Assembly (NCBI GenBank): GCA_026874595.1
Contig: CM049320.1
Coordinates: 51,410,714-51,474,713, forward strand
Source: Sipunculus nudus
Taxonomy: Eukaryota > Annelida > Sipuncula > Golfingiida > Sipunculidae
Direction of reading: 5' to 3'
DNA: 64,000 nucleotides
The notes under the pieces are model-generated. The model was not told the origin of the DNA and did no database searches. It saw nothing but the letters and a program-made list of their open reading frames with translations. A program made the position numbers and the translations under genes. Shown one piece after another: positions 52,061 through 64,000 of this stretch (positions are counted from its first letter, which is position 1; every line of letters starts with the position of its first letter).

Positions 52061-53670
52061 TCATTTATCTAACTTTGGGGATATTTAACAGTTTACATAT
52101 ACACTGTTCTTATTGCTATATCACGAACTACACTAAAAGTACATGTCCAGATCTTCAGCCACGTTGTCCGTTTTTTGTTAATCCTGTGGAATGCCACAGG
52201 TAGTGTTTATTATTAAAATTGAACTTCGGCAAACTGGGACCCATAATGGATGGCCGGCCTCTGTCCCAGTATCAGGCAGCACTTCCAAAGTGTAGAGCCT
52301 CAGTCACAAAGCTAATTTGAAGTTGCTTTGTAGCAAATGCTACATATTTGACACCTTAAAATGAGGAATAATAGAAGATAAGTAAGATTATGAAGTGTGT
52401 TACCAGACATAGTATTATGTGCATTGTATACATCCGGATCTTGTGAATCATTTGGTGAATAATGTAATGCTAAGATTAATGAAAATAATTAAAGTTGTTT
52501 TACAGTTATATATTTTGTGGAACAACGGCTGACCAGAAGCAAGGGCGTCATCAGCTTACTTCTTCCCCATGGACAAGATGCATGGGAATCCTCTCAGCTT
52601 TCATTCTGTAACAATGAGGGAGCTGGTGGGATGCTGCTACAATCTGTGCGCTTTTGGACTACATTGTTATCTATCTCATCTTCCCAGGTGGCATGCTGTT
52701 GTTCATTCTTTTTTAGTATGTGGTCCAAGACTCACAAATGTAAAACAGTCTGTGGATAAACTTAGGTCTCCTGGGCAGTCACCTTTGTGTTAGTGATCAG
52801 GTTCATATTTGTCCTCAGTCTCTTGTTGAATTAAGAGAAGACATTTTGTCCTTAGGGGTTTGTTGTTGATTTCGTCTTTAGTGGATTGTATGTTTGACAC
52901 GGTTTACCCAAGGTAGATGAATTTCTCAAAAACTTCCCATGTCGTTATGCTTGATGTAACTCAGCTGAGGCAATCCATCTCATACAAGTAACCTGGTCTC
53001 CTTTTACTTGCCGGAAAGTCAAACGCTCTGCATGCATATGTGAAAGCCTGTCCTCCAGCTTTCGGAACGGTTCCTCTATGATCTACGATTGTGGCAACAT
53101 AGGCGAACAAGGTCAAAACCATTCTCAGTTTGGCCTGTGTCCTCAGTCGGGTTATCTGTAACAAAATAAATACTTGCGTTTATCCCTTATTTTATCATTT
53201 ATGACAACAGCCACAGCACCCTTATTTCAACATAACATTCCCGGAATAAATAAAACTGTGAGAAATTATCTGATCTGCAGACATCGAATCTAGAACAACT
53301 TCAGCCTCCATCAGAGGCATCAGCTCTCTCTCTGACTCCTTACTTACAAACCTTCCTCGAGAAGGAAAAAATAAATTATTTCATATTTTTTTAAAAGCAA
53401 AACCACACTGCCTTCTATACCCAGCTTCCTCTGGTAGAATACACCCAAATGACGACAACTGAAATTCAGATGTCTTTTGAAATAAACAACATAGCTGTTT
53501 CTGGAGTGGATGCATATTCAGAACTTGAGGGCTAAACTTCTTCTGACAAACCTCCCTTAAGATTGCATGTTGGTCCGTTTGGTCATTTCTATTCGTCGAC
53601 ATAATTGTTCTGTTATTTCGCGCAAGAAGAAAAAACCAACGTGTGTCCACTTATATGGAAGGTCGTGCAA

Positions 53671-55864
53671 AGTCAAATCTTCAGTGAGTGAACATTTTAT
53701 GTAACATGTCCTGTAGTCTGTTTAATGGAAATAGATGTAATTTGATATGGTCATGTACCAGTCTATAGTTTCGTGTTATGCATTGGCGTTTGAACCAGTG
53801 GTTGAAATCTGTCATCCTGGTAAATAATTAAAAGTTGATAAAATATGAAACAAAAACTGCATAGGAGACCATCAGTCTTCTGCAGCGATTATTGTTTCCC
53901 CTTAAATCTACTATTGCACCACGCAGTTTCAACCAGATGTTCCTCAGAAGTATAGTCTTTTGTATGAACTTTAATATTGCACCAATAGCAGACATCTTTC
54001 ATTATGAAGACAAACAAAGTAAACAGGTATGAAACAGAAAATTACAGATGATGCAACGGGTCTCCTAGACAGTTGAAGATGTCAAAGATCAATAAGCATT
54101 CCCCATTCCATGAAAATACAATCAGAAAATGTTGGCTGGTCATAGCAGACGGCGTGTTTAAAAGTTTTAAGGTGGTGTAAAAATACTGCATGAAAATTCA
54201 GATAAAATGTATATTGCCCTAAAAAATACAATGAATATGAAACGTATCCAATTTTTGGAACCCAGAGAACTGTTTTTAGTACAACAGTAATTTATAGATA
54301 TTCCACCAGATGTCAGCATGAGTCATTTTGTTTGAATAAACCTCAACTCATAGTGAAAATATTTAATCCTAGTATATTACTTTTATAAATCGGAGCATAG
54401 ACACAATGGCAGCTCACCTGAAATACTAAAAAGACAACAAATACGGATGGTCCAACGGGCAACCAGTTCATCTATAAAAACCATCCAGTCGATTGGACTG
54501 AGGTATAGCGATTTTGAATTTTGAATCATAATGTTCGCTCCTCATAGTGCAATAACATGTCAATACTAAACGACAGGCTGTAGATTGCGTGGGCAGATCC
54601 TACAGACCTCTAGTGGAGATTTATTATATGTAGTAAGCATGCTTCAATAAACCCTGGCTCCACTGGCGAGTGGCAGAACAAATAATGGCCATCTACATAG
54701 AGGGTTCTCCTTGTCACAATGATATTGAACCTTTTGAAATAAATTATATTTTTGTAAGGAGGATTACTTTTAAATCTAATGAACAGTTCAATAACTGTTA
54801 CACTAAGCCTCCACCCAAGGAAGACAAAGTACTGGTGGAGATAAACTAACTATAAAATAAACGATGATATGGAATATATGAACACAATTGCTGCACAAAA
54901 ACTGTCAAAGTGTGTGTTTGCCACATCCAGTCAATCAAATGAATGACCTCGTACGTTTAGATTGATTCTAAGAAAGTCAAAAAATGTCAAGTGATATACG
55001 TTAAATGTTCTGTATAAATTGGTTTACAAGGTCACTTTCTCCTGTGGTGCTTCCATATGAATTGTCTAACAAGCGTTCAAAATACGAGTTTACTGAGTGT
55101 TGTACGTATTGGTTAATTGAGCATCATCAATAAATGTGTGTAATTACTAGCAGCAACCGTGCAGATTTGGTGTGCTTGGTTTAACTACCAATTGTATGAT
55201 GCTTTTATATTTAACTAAATAGTCGCGCACAATGTAAATTAAGCACATATTTCTTAAAATAAACTTTAAAATACAAAGTATGATAGAAATGAATGTAAGC
55301 GACAGTTTTCTTATACATGTGTATTTATATAATCTCAATAAATTTTTGCCAATCATTTTACCGTGATGGCGGTTTCTTTTCAAACTATCAGATATACGCT
55401 GAAGTTGAGTCATTTTTAATATCAGCCCATTTATGGTCTATCCATGTCATTACCTCGTTTAGTAAGCCCAATTAGGATTGGTATATGGGTGTTAACTATT
55501 GTATACAATATATAAGAAATCACTAACCATGACAAAAGCTTAAAACATAATACAGGCAATCGTCTCGAATCATTTGCCGTTGTTTCCAAACACAATGGTT
55601 CTTACGTTTGCAGAGGAGCCTCGCACTATGTAAGTATATTCTCGTGACATTGAATTTACAACAATCGTGTAATTTTAGTAGTATACTTGTAAGTAATAAA
55701 ACAACACGGCCAATAGAAAATTACGCTACAAACAATTCAAATCAATTGCACACATATGTGTTACATTAAACATTTAATAATCCATATAAAAGTAACAGAT
55801 GCAATAAATAGCAGGCATATTTATGCTTTTATTTACATCTAGATCTCTTTCTATCTCTATCTCT

Positions 55865-55921
<57 letters not shown>

Positions 55922-56390
55922 CTCATCTGACGACCACCCCGATATTATGACTATCCCACCAACACGATTTTAGGTCAAGGACATAATTAATTTTAAAACA
56001 TATTTGAAAGGAACTCCAGCTGATGCTCCCAACTATAGACCACATTGTTTGGCCAAAACCTTCATATGAATCCCTGTATCAGTACCATTGACAAAGTTGG
56101 ATACGACCGGTTGGATACGACCGATTTTTTGTCATACACTCATACCAAACTTATGATTACCTTTCTTAGCTATTTAAAAACTTAGTTCATTGGAAACACA
56201 ATAAATAACAGTTGATAAACAGGTAACCATTTGATCAAAATGGTATTTTTTAAAGTAAATGACAACGGTTATAGATGATGTCTGAAACAAACAATGACTG
56301 ACTTATCAATAAACGAACATGTGACACTTGTTTAATCTGTGCTCACACAATGCTATAAAAACCGATGTTCTGCATGTTAGACATTTGGTG
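53671..56390. other. Spacer upstream of the open Cys-rich/sushi gene
   Basis: No supported gene. A (TA)n tract lies at 55868-55917. Short open frames without recognisable domains. Confidence 0.5.
56354..56360 (+). promoter_or_regulatory. Candidate TATA box of the Cys-rich/sushi gene
   Basis: TATAAAA 35 bases before a good-context start, ACCATGG at 56392-56398. Spacing would give a very short 5' leader. It depends on the candidate first exon being real. Confidence 0.35.
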
Positions 56391-56394
56391 AACC

Positions 56395-56418
56395 ATGGAA
56401 CCAACTCATCGTCGAAAG
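56395..56418 (+). CDS. Candidate first coding exon of the Cys-rich/sushi gene
   Basis: Reads MEPTHRRK then AAG|GT (56419). It ends in phase 0, as required by the next exon, and would supply the basic n-region of a signal peptide whose hydrophobic core is VIVFLVFGCLAYG in that exon. The donor (GTTTCC) is weak. C1 has a different but equally short basic phase-0 mini-exon (MTKMKM) at 38421, which supports the layout but not this exact exon. Confidence 0.35.
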
Positions 56419-57430
56419 GTTTCCTTTAATTCAACCCATAATCCTCGACAGACTCATTTTTCATAACAAGCAACAAGAAATCGATGACTGTTGTCCGTCT
56501 TTTTCTAAATAAACTACTTCATTTTGTCCTAAATGTTTACAGAATAGGTGCAAATGTAGGGCCTTTTTATTTTCTACTCAACCCTATTAAATAAATGTGC
56601 ACCGTGAAATATTTTTGTTTATATGTTTATATTATCGCCCGGATTAGTTATTGGTTAGACAACCAAATCATTCTCAAGACCCCGCTAATGCGAAGTGTCT
56701 CAAAGTGTTTTGATTCCTATGTTGTTCATTGATTTGCTCAAATAAAACTATGAAGATCAGAAGCATAACTTTATCTGGACACTATAAAAAGCAGATTTAT
56801 CTAATACTTGATAATTACATGTAGCTTACGCTATTCAAGTTTTCCATTTAAACCTTTTTCAAACTGTATGAAAATCATCAGAAACAAATACTTTATCACA
56901 TTTTTATGCACGTTATTTCTCACCGAAGTGTAAAACTGACGCCATGTATGTTATAACTGAATTTTCAGTTGGAAAATCCGGAAAGGAACCTGTGGAATGC
57001 CTCTGACAAAGATTATAGTAAGCCTGATTTTTAATGACTGCATTAACGTTCGGATAGATCAAATACATAATACGCATATTGTGGTAAAAATATAATGCTA
57101 CAACGTGAAAACAGAATAGAAACTCGGTATAGCAATTCCGTTTTGGCAGACATTTGCATACGTAAGGCATGTCCAACAAGGAAAGCATCGAAACCTTTGA
57201 TGTTTCATTACATTGTCAAGTTCGTAGGCCTAATGTGAACTTTATCCTTCAGATTATTACGGTAGTAAGACGTATGTAAAGGATTTTTATATGTGAATGT
57301 ATATGTGATTTATGAAAAACAAAACAAACACTATTGGGCTTAATAGGTTCCTGAGAACGATTCATTGTATTGAAAATATTAGTTTTCTATGAACAGTTTT
57401 ATTGTCAAACGTTCCCATCGATAACTCCAG

Positions 57431-59906
57431 GTGATCGTCTTTCTAGTCTTTGGATGTCTTGCATACGGATCGATGTCAAATTCTACAGGTGGGTAAAAGA
57501 GTTGTTTTGACATGTTTATAATGTTTGGGAAATAAAACGTTTAATAATCAAAATAACAGCAAATATACAATAAGCTTACGACACGTTGTCTAGTCAGAAA
57601 AACGCAGCTTAATACTCGCAACATCGTCACTCCTGCAAAACCCATGAAAAAAATTATGCGCTATATTAAATTACCCGATGGTTACTATTTGTAAACATTT
57701 CGGACATACCACAACCTGCTTTTAACTTTTAATGTTTGTAAATAAATAAACGTTTTTAATTAAAAATTCGTAACAAATTTTCCTTTGGTTCTTGGCAGAT
57801 TAATTTGTTATATAAATTTCCTACAATGGGCATCCATAATCATAGGTTAAAGAATCATAAACCTAATATGTTTTAAATGAGAAAAATGCTTTGTTCAACG
57901 GCACAAATATTGAAAGATGTTGTTCTATATGTTCCTTCATTATTAGGATTTTGCGAATATTCTTTTGTATTTTATTGTATAGAGTTCCGTGGGCCAGTTT
58001 CGACGGGTGGTTCAACTACCACCAGTGATGTTGCATGTCCACCCGGGAACACACCCCTGAAATGCCGATGCGCAGATAATAGGTGTAGTGGGGCTTTGTT
58101 CATAAACAACACGTGCCGAGCCTACAAGGGTCCTTGGTCTTCAGTTTCTCAGGTAGGTTTAGCAGAAAAAAATAGGTAACAGGTCCTAAATGTCTGGAGT
58201 TAGGTGTGTTATGATTCCTTCGGGGGACCAGTCACGCTTAAGCGCACTAAAGTGAACGGGGTACCTGCACCTGATTACAAGAAGGGGCTTCTTCGTGCAT
58301 TGGGGTTTATGATCGTAGTTAACACTAATCACTATACATTTTTCAAAGGGCCTGGGAACGACTATATGTGTAACTCTTTATAATTCTTGAATCACAAGAA
58401 CGTGGTGATGGTTTGTGTGTATTGTTGTTTTTGCAATGGTCTTCAATTTGCACTATGTGTATTTTATATGTGTATTTTATCCACCCCAGTCACTCGAGCG
58501 CATATTTGCAACCGCTGTCTATTTTTTTTTTTAATTTTCGAATTGTATACATGATATCTAATCAGAAACGCTTATATGTTTCTGGTAGCGGTGCGTCATG
58601 AGGGGTTAAGAACGCTACCCTGGTAGATAGGCCCCAGTTCCATGAAGCACTCTTATCATATAATGTCTCGATCTGTCCATTTATGTATCATTTCTTGATT
58701 TAAACACAAATTGGTCTGAAACTACCGTACCTATATGCCTTCCACACTAAAATATAACGATATGATATACCAGATTATTTAGCTGATATATTCTGGGAAA
58801 TATTGCACAGAAATATAAGCTAAGACTGGTTCTCATGCGAGCAATGGTGCAGGCACCGGAATATTTTAATGTATTTTGCTTAAAATTGTTTTCATTTTGG
58901 GGGAAAGAAAACTCTCTAACCAAGTTTTGATCTCAATATTACTTAATTTCAATATAAGACAGTCAATTGACAGATTCATTCATACTTGAGTGCCTGGAAA
59001 TCATATGTTTAAAATTGTTTGGAAGTATATTTAATTCATTGCACAGTCTGTTATAACGTGCGAACCTGAAAGAGAGGACAACCAGAGGTACAAGGATATC
59101 TCGAGGATGGTGACGGTGGGCGGGTCACACAAAATGGTCTGTCCTCCCGGAACTAGAATCACTCACTGCGGCGTTCTCCAAACGTAATGTTGTTTGATCT
59201 TCTTGAGTATTACTTAGCCAACTTCACAGTACACAATGTTGAAAACCGGATATCATGTATTTATTAACCTCTCTTACCATATTTGAAACAGCTAAATCCC
59301 ACATTTTACAAAAAAAAAATATAATTAAAATCAAACTATAATACAAGTATAATGGGCAAAGTATGAATTGGTAGAAAAATAATATTAAATTTCAAAAGTT
59401 ACTCTTTTATACTGTTAAATGTTCACTGTCGATTTTACTTCGACAACTTACTCATTACGCAGTGATATAAGTCACCATTTGAAAACCATTTATTATAAAA
59501 AAAAATAATATATTTCAATGAAGCCCCGATAAGAGGGGAACAGAAGAGAATATGGACCATGTGGAATGGTGCTAAAAGTTTCATTCGAATCATTCATAAT
59601 CATTAGAAATATATGTAGTCTAACTGTTTTTTTACTCATGACATTATACATTATCTGTATTTATATGTAAATATAGCCCTCCCTTATGCAGGCATCCCTA
59701 CCATACTGCAACACGTCTGACTGGAAAGTCCTGCCCAGCAATATGCTTTAAAAGAAACAATTGTCAGATACAGATCAGATGTTACTGTACGTATTTAATA
59801 TATATATATATCTATATACATATATATATATTGATTATTTATTTTTATAATATTCGAATGGAAGTAAAAATTAATAGATAAATAATATCTTCTCTTTTCA
59901 TACCAG

Positions 59907-59955
<49 letters not shown>

Positions 59956-60854
59956 TGCATAATCGTTTAAAATGATATCAATAACATTTAACGTCTTTAT
60001 CACGTGGTTCACTAATTTACCCTTTTGAAGTGTTATATTGTGGGGATCCTGGACCTGGTATAAATGCTATCAAGACTGGGAACTACTACCTGAATGACAC
60101 CGTTCTGTATTCTTGTGAACCTGGCTACTCAATCAAGGATGGAAATCTCACCAAGTATATTACCTGCACCAGCAGAAGAACATGGGATTCTGAACCGGCT
60201 AATTGCAGCGGTAGAAATCCTTAAACGTTTAATTGTAAAGAATATGGTGTTCACTTTAGTCGTTAAGATCAACCGCAATTTACAAAGAACAAAATAATGC
60301 GACAAAGGTTGAAGTAATTGGCATCAGCACTTACGGATTTTAATGATAACACAACTAATAATTCCATGAGAAATTGTAATAAGCAGACGCGACCATATTA
60401 GTTATAACAAATATTCGTAGGTAATAGCAAGTTCTATCTCAATTAGATTGTTGGCTGGAAAATATTTTTGTGGACCGCTCAGAGAAAAGGTAGGAATATA
60501 CCGACATTATGCCTTTTTAATAACATTTTTTCTTCTTCAAATTATCCTGTGTTCAGTCTTCAAGTCAAGAATAACAATAAATTTACAGAACAAATAATTA
60601 GGCCCACTTCAATACTTCTACCTCGAGTGGAACATAGAGAGATTTCTACAGAAGCACCCGAAGCCTCGCACCAAACAGTCAACGTGTCTACCACCGCAAG
60701 AGACGGGGATTCCGGTCCAGAACGGTCGCCTACAGCTAAAAGAGACACCATTTTGACTGCATGCGGGATTGTTGGTTTAATTGTTTTTGGAATGCTGCTT
60801 TTGTTTGTTTTCTTACAAAAGCTGAAAAAGATAAATATTGTGCCCGTACCCTGA
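57431..60854 (+). CDS. Single-pass membrane protein with Cys-rich ectodomain and sushi (CCP) domain
   Basis: Six open exons join in frame: 57431-57488 (hydrophobic VIVFLVFGCLAYG, signal core), 57983-58152 (CPPGNTPLKCRCADNRCSGA, INNTC), 59047-59183 (VITCEP...MVCPPGTRITHCGV), 59692-59786 (KSCPAICFKRNNCQIQIRC), 60031-60210 (sushi domain: four Cys, one Trp, YCGDPGPG start, ANCS end) and 60589-60854 (Ser/Thr-rich stalk, about 22-residue membrane helix, tail QKLKKINIVPVP). 906 bases, 301 residues, plus the first exon. Several N-glycosylation sequons (NNT, NDT, NLT, NCS, NVS). The protein should be a cell-surface type I protein. Sushi domains bind proteins in complement-like, adhesion and receptor settings; the partner is unknown. 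I do not recognise the three Cys-rich exons as a named domain. All splice borders are GT/AG and no stop interrupts. Confidence 0.8.
58153..59046 (+). other. Intron of the Cys-rich/sushi gene
   Basis: No feature seen; the short open frame at 58413-58601 is not supported. Confidence 0.5.
59799..59953. repeat. Two (TA)n microsatellites in an intron of the Cys-rich/sushi gene
   Basis: Tracts at about 59799-59831 and 59908-59953, immediately before the sushi exon. C1 also has a (TA)n beside its sushi exon, but on the other side (43554-43594). Confidence 0.9.
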
Positions 60855-61725
60855 AATAGATGCAGCCAGGCGACATACACGCAATCTTCTTGAACAAATA
60901 TAGGACAGGAGCCGTCAGATTGTAATATACACATATATGACAGGTGGCGTCATCAAACGTGTACTTCTAGTTTACATACAGACGATTGATTTAGCCAGCT
61001 AACCTGTTATAGCCATGTCCATATACATGTACAACGTATAATATGAGAATTTGTGTTTGTATATGAGTCTGTACTTAAGTCAGTATTTATTTTTGTATTT
61101 GCATTCTGTATTGGATGCTTTTCTCAAAAACTATTCAAATATGGTTCAATTACACATTTATATGATTGTGCCTGTCATGTGTGACTACCTAGTTAGTGTT
61201 CAAATATAACAAGGTTATGCAGCTTTCAAATTTTCCATTTAAACTACGCACGGCATTGAAGTATATTGCGTCAGTGTCTCATCTCTGCTGTCAATATGTC
61301 ACCAACGTATAATATGTCTTCAACCAGGATAGGGAACCTCCATCAACTATATAAAAGCTTAATGCAGGTAATATCATTTCATAATTAAAACCATCATCAT
61401 AAGCAACCTAAGACCTCTTGACAACTGTAAGGGAGCTCCATTCATGAATATATGATTTTGCAAAAACAAGGCCAAAGGTAACAATTTTAATCACACATCC
61501 TCTCATCTGCTTTGCACTTTTTAATATTGACCAAATTTAAAATAAGTTATTTAGACTTAACACTTTTGCAGTATCTAGCCATTACCATTGACATGTTCAG
61601 TTTAATGATCACATTAAAAATTACTTTTTGACATGTTTGTCAAGTATTTTTATTTACTGTTCAGTACCTGTATGTGTAATTGACCAAGTGTCTTTTGATT
61701 TGATTTTATTAAACCTGAACAGTTT
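60855..61725. other. 3' flank of the Cys-rich/sushi gene
   Basis: No canonical AATAAA was found close to the stop; the nearest variants (ATTAAA) are several hundred bases on. No gene recognised. Confidence 0.4.
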
Positions 61726-61739
61726 TCTTAGTTTGTAAC

Positions 61740-62880
61740 TGTGTTAAGTGTACATGACTTCATGTTTTTGATCCCGACAATGCTTGTCGTAACATCATCT
61801 CTAAATTGAATCTCATTAACCAACTTACTAGAGAAAATTAAGGCAATAATGTTATAAAGAGGCTCAATGTCTCCAAGCTCAGGTATGCCTACGTTGCAGA
61901 ACTCCTCATGACTCTGGAGAGGACTTTGTTCCCCGAATGTCGTCCCAGGGGCACTCAATGCAATAATCTTGCTAATGAACGAGAAACCAATCCTTGAGAA
62001 ATAGACTACGCAATTCGATAATATGCTCAGTTGTCCAGCTGTCATCAATGACGAAGCAATCGCTCATCCCCGCCCCCTCAGGTCACCTTCAACCCTGACC
62101 CTGATCTAGGCTTTAAAGGCCTTTTTCCCGAGCCGAGAGGAATGGAAAGCCTCCGTTTACTTGGAATCCTCTTAGACCGATGCTATATCTGCAGCTCCAC
62201 CATCAGGTTCAAAAGGATACAAGCTCAAACTAGGCAAGGCTATGAAATTTCCCTGCCCTAGCTGATCACTGAGTCGTCACTCCCTTATCAGAATTGTTGA
62301 GAACAATATGAGAGACACTGATAACAGAAACTGTCACCACTGCCGCTGCATGCCTTACTACACAAGTGGCTAATCAACAACATGGAAACCATACATACAC
62401 AGGTAGGAGAAACGGAAGCTTTGAAAAGGCAAAATTCTGAGCTTCAGTTAGAGATAAATGCTCTTGAACAGTACACGAGACAGATAAATCTATGTGTATT
62501 CGTAATCCCTGAAAATCAGGATGAAAACACAGACAATATTGTGCTATATTTGTGTTAGAATGAATGAAATTAAGGAGATGTAAATCTGGAGCACATTTAG
62601 AAGTTTCACAGAACTGGAAAACCAATGGCCAACGGTAAGCCACGGCCTATAATTGTCCGTTTCTGCAGATATCGGATTCGTTCTCAGATACACAGTGCAA
62701 AAATCAAAACTGGAAAACAGTAATGTTTTCGTGGCAAAGGATCTAACCTGACACAGAGCAGCTTTAACATATAATTTCTGTGTGCCAAAGTGGTAGAAAC
62801 ATGTGAATTATTCTTGGACATTCGACGGAATGTCTAAATCAGTACTTCATTTAATATGTTCCAACCTGGTTAAAGAATAC
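61740..62880 (+). mobile_element. Decayed LINE ORF1-like (gag/L1-transposase type) relic
   Basis: Plus-strand frames give ETEALKRQNSELQLEINALE then QYTRQINLCVFVIPENQDEN (about 62405-62535), a coiled-coil followed by the LEQYxRxxNL...GIPE motif of LINE ORF1 proteins. A shifted frame then gives HRTGKPMANGKPRPIIVRF (about 62610-62665), the typical RNA-binding C-terminal motif. Stops and shifts throughout. The upstream border is uncertain; no matching ORF2 follows. Confidence 0.65.
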
Positions 62881-63498
62881 GTTGAAACATAACACCGAGC
62901 TTCTGAGCAATACACTGAAGGCACAAGGTACACAAACCCACAGAGCTTTCTGAATTCTTTCATATTGTTTTTATGTTTCATATGCTTGTCAAAATACATT
63001 TATGTTTAGATGTTATAATGTTTATTTTTCAGAGTTTCATACACATTTTGTATATACATTGCATATATCATCTTCATGAGACAGTTGTTACCACCGGTGA
63101 GAGGAAAATGTTTTATCGGATCTTTACCGAAACGAGCGCCAGTGCTGTCACCAGAGGACTGTGACTTAGTTATTGTATTACATGTTCAAAAGGGAGTATA
63201 ACCAAATAATTGATTTTGTAGTCCATTGTATATTAATATGCAGTATCATGTTTAGATATTTGTGTGAGAAGTTTGGTTAGAGAGCACACATGTCTCGTTT
63301 GATGTTAATTTCAGTGCAGTTTAATTCCGTGGGATCCGTCTCTGTTTGGCGGTCTCTGTAGTAACGATTTTTTTATATAGACTTCAAAGGATGAGCATCT
63401 GTTTTGTTTGGTTTTCTCAGGGTTTGTCTCCGGAGGCGTGTTCATATCAAAATTCATGTTATTTTAGTAATAGGGAGTTGTGCATAAAAGGGAGTTGT

Positions 63499-63545
63499 GA
63501 TTGGCCGAAGGTCAGGACTTATGACGTCAGCAAGCATATATGAGT
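63499..63545 (+). promoter_or_regulatory. Promoter-like cluster: inverted CCAAT, CRE, TATA-like
   Basis: GTGATTGGCC (inverted CCAAT) at about 63497-63506, a perfect CRE TGACGTCA at 63522-63529, and GCATATATGAG at about 63533-63543. The following 450 bases are distinctly more GC-rich. It may drive a gene or an LTR lying beyond the window; no coding start is identifiable inside it. Confidence 0.4.
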
Positions 63546-64000
63546 CATGATTAAAATGAAATTCGCTACAATTGCCCGATCAGCGCGCCAGTTGAGTGAG
63601 GCCTAACGATAACTGCAGTCCGGGGGCAGATCTGCGTGCACCAGATTCTAAACAGCTGAGTGATGATGTCTCTAAGCGTAGATAGTCGGTGTCTGAGGAA
63701 GGCCACGTGGATTACTCTGTCACGGACTTAAACAGCGAGTATCGCATTTGGTCGACGGACTAGTAATTTAAACCTGTTGTGAGCACTTCCGGGAACAGAC
63801 CGAGGACATTATTTAAACGCGTAACTGTAAGGGTATGTGTCATTGCTGTGCGAAGCATATTTGATTTCCTAGAACTGGATGATTTCAGGACACATCAGCT
63901 GTGTAAGACATTGATTCTGTGTCCAGATAAAATAGTTTGTGCGCTTATTAGGATAGTACTCTGTGCAGAGCGAGAGCTAACAGTGAGCAGAACGGTTTTA
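63546..64000 (+). other. GC-richer leader-like DNA at the window end
   Basis: Contrasts with the AT-rich surroundings. No long frame. Could be a 5' UTR/first exon or LTR sequence cut by the window edge. Confidence 0.35.

Larger units (their letters stand above)
46356..53670 (+). pseudogene. Cys-rich/sushi membrane protein pseudogene, copy C2 (remnant)
   Basis: Aligns with C1 at the mini-exon (ATGACGAAGATGAAAATA at 46356, donor GT lost to TT), at about 49060-49310, 51880-52050, 52540-53200 and the stalk/membrane exon starting 53281 (ACATCGAATCTAGAACAAC against ACATCGAATCAAGAACAAC at 44855). The last exon has stops and frame breaks, including TAA after an EGL-type codon run near 53535. Cys-rich and sushi exons were not found; the space holds other repeats and a HINE-like insertion. 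Older or more damaged than C1. Confidence 0.65.

Noticed and set aside
55599-55632. ATG...ACTAT|GTAAGT as first exon of the Cys-rich/sushi gene
   Set aside because: Good donor, but it ends in phase 2 while the next exon needs phase 0.
60560-60934. 124-codon minus-strand frame
   Set aside because: Antisense of the stalk/membrane exon of the Cys-rich/sushi gene.
61728-62048. 106-codon minus-strand frame
   Set aside because: Lies opposite the LINE ORF1-like relic and shows no domain of its own.

Overview
The window is AT-rich, intron-rich eukaryotic nuclear DNA. It has no operons, and most long open frames are antisense shadows or microsatellites. Spliced genes with GT/AG introns, many (TA)n tracts, several non-LTR retrotransposon relics, and two repeat families that resemble ones common in bivalves point to a mollusc, most likely a bivalve. 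The species cannot be fixed from sequence alone.

Two gene families make up the coding content, both on the + strand. (1) 1-34,130: a monocarboxylate-transporter-like (SLC16/MCT, major facilitator) gene present twice in tandem. The downstream copy (20,537-28,352) assembles into an intact five-exon, 463-residue protein with phase-1 introns throughout. The upstream copy (315-6,509) has the same exons, but four in-frame stops and a roughly 153-base deletion make it a pseudogene. Flanking and intronic DNA also align between the copies, so this is a segmental duplication, later disturbed by copy-specific LINE and repeat insertions. (2) 38,400-60,860: a family of single-pass membrane proteins with a cysteine-rich ectodomain, one sushi (CCP) domain, a Ser/Thr-rich stalk and a C-terminal membrane helix. 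The last copy (56,395/57,431-60,854) is open; two upstream copies (38,421-45,225 and 46,356-53,670) are decayed.

Between the two transporter copies lies what looks like a nearly full-length L1/Tx1-type LINE on the - strand (about 9,646-18,359). It has an endonuclease-RT-zinc-knuckle ORF broken by several frameshifts, a poly(A) end, a matching 15-base duplication at each outer edge and a tandem array of ~145-195-base monomers in its 5' part. A 1.36-kb TIR element is nested inside it. Other repeats are three decayed LINE fragments, a LINE ORF1 relic, a three-copy ~360-base dispersed repeat, a Helentron/HINE-like element with 345-base internal tandem units, a minisatellite found on both sides of the intact transporter unit, and a strong G-quadruplex motif.

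The clearest candidates for something undescribed are the cysteine-rich/sushi membrane protein family and the monomer-bearing LINE. I see no multi-gene defence or biosynthetic system, no rRNA and no CRISPR.
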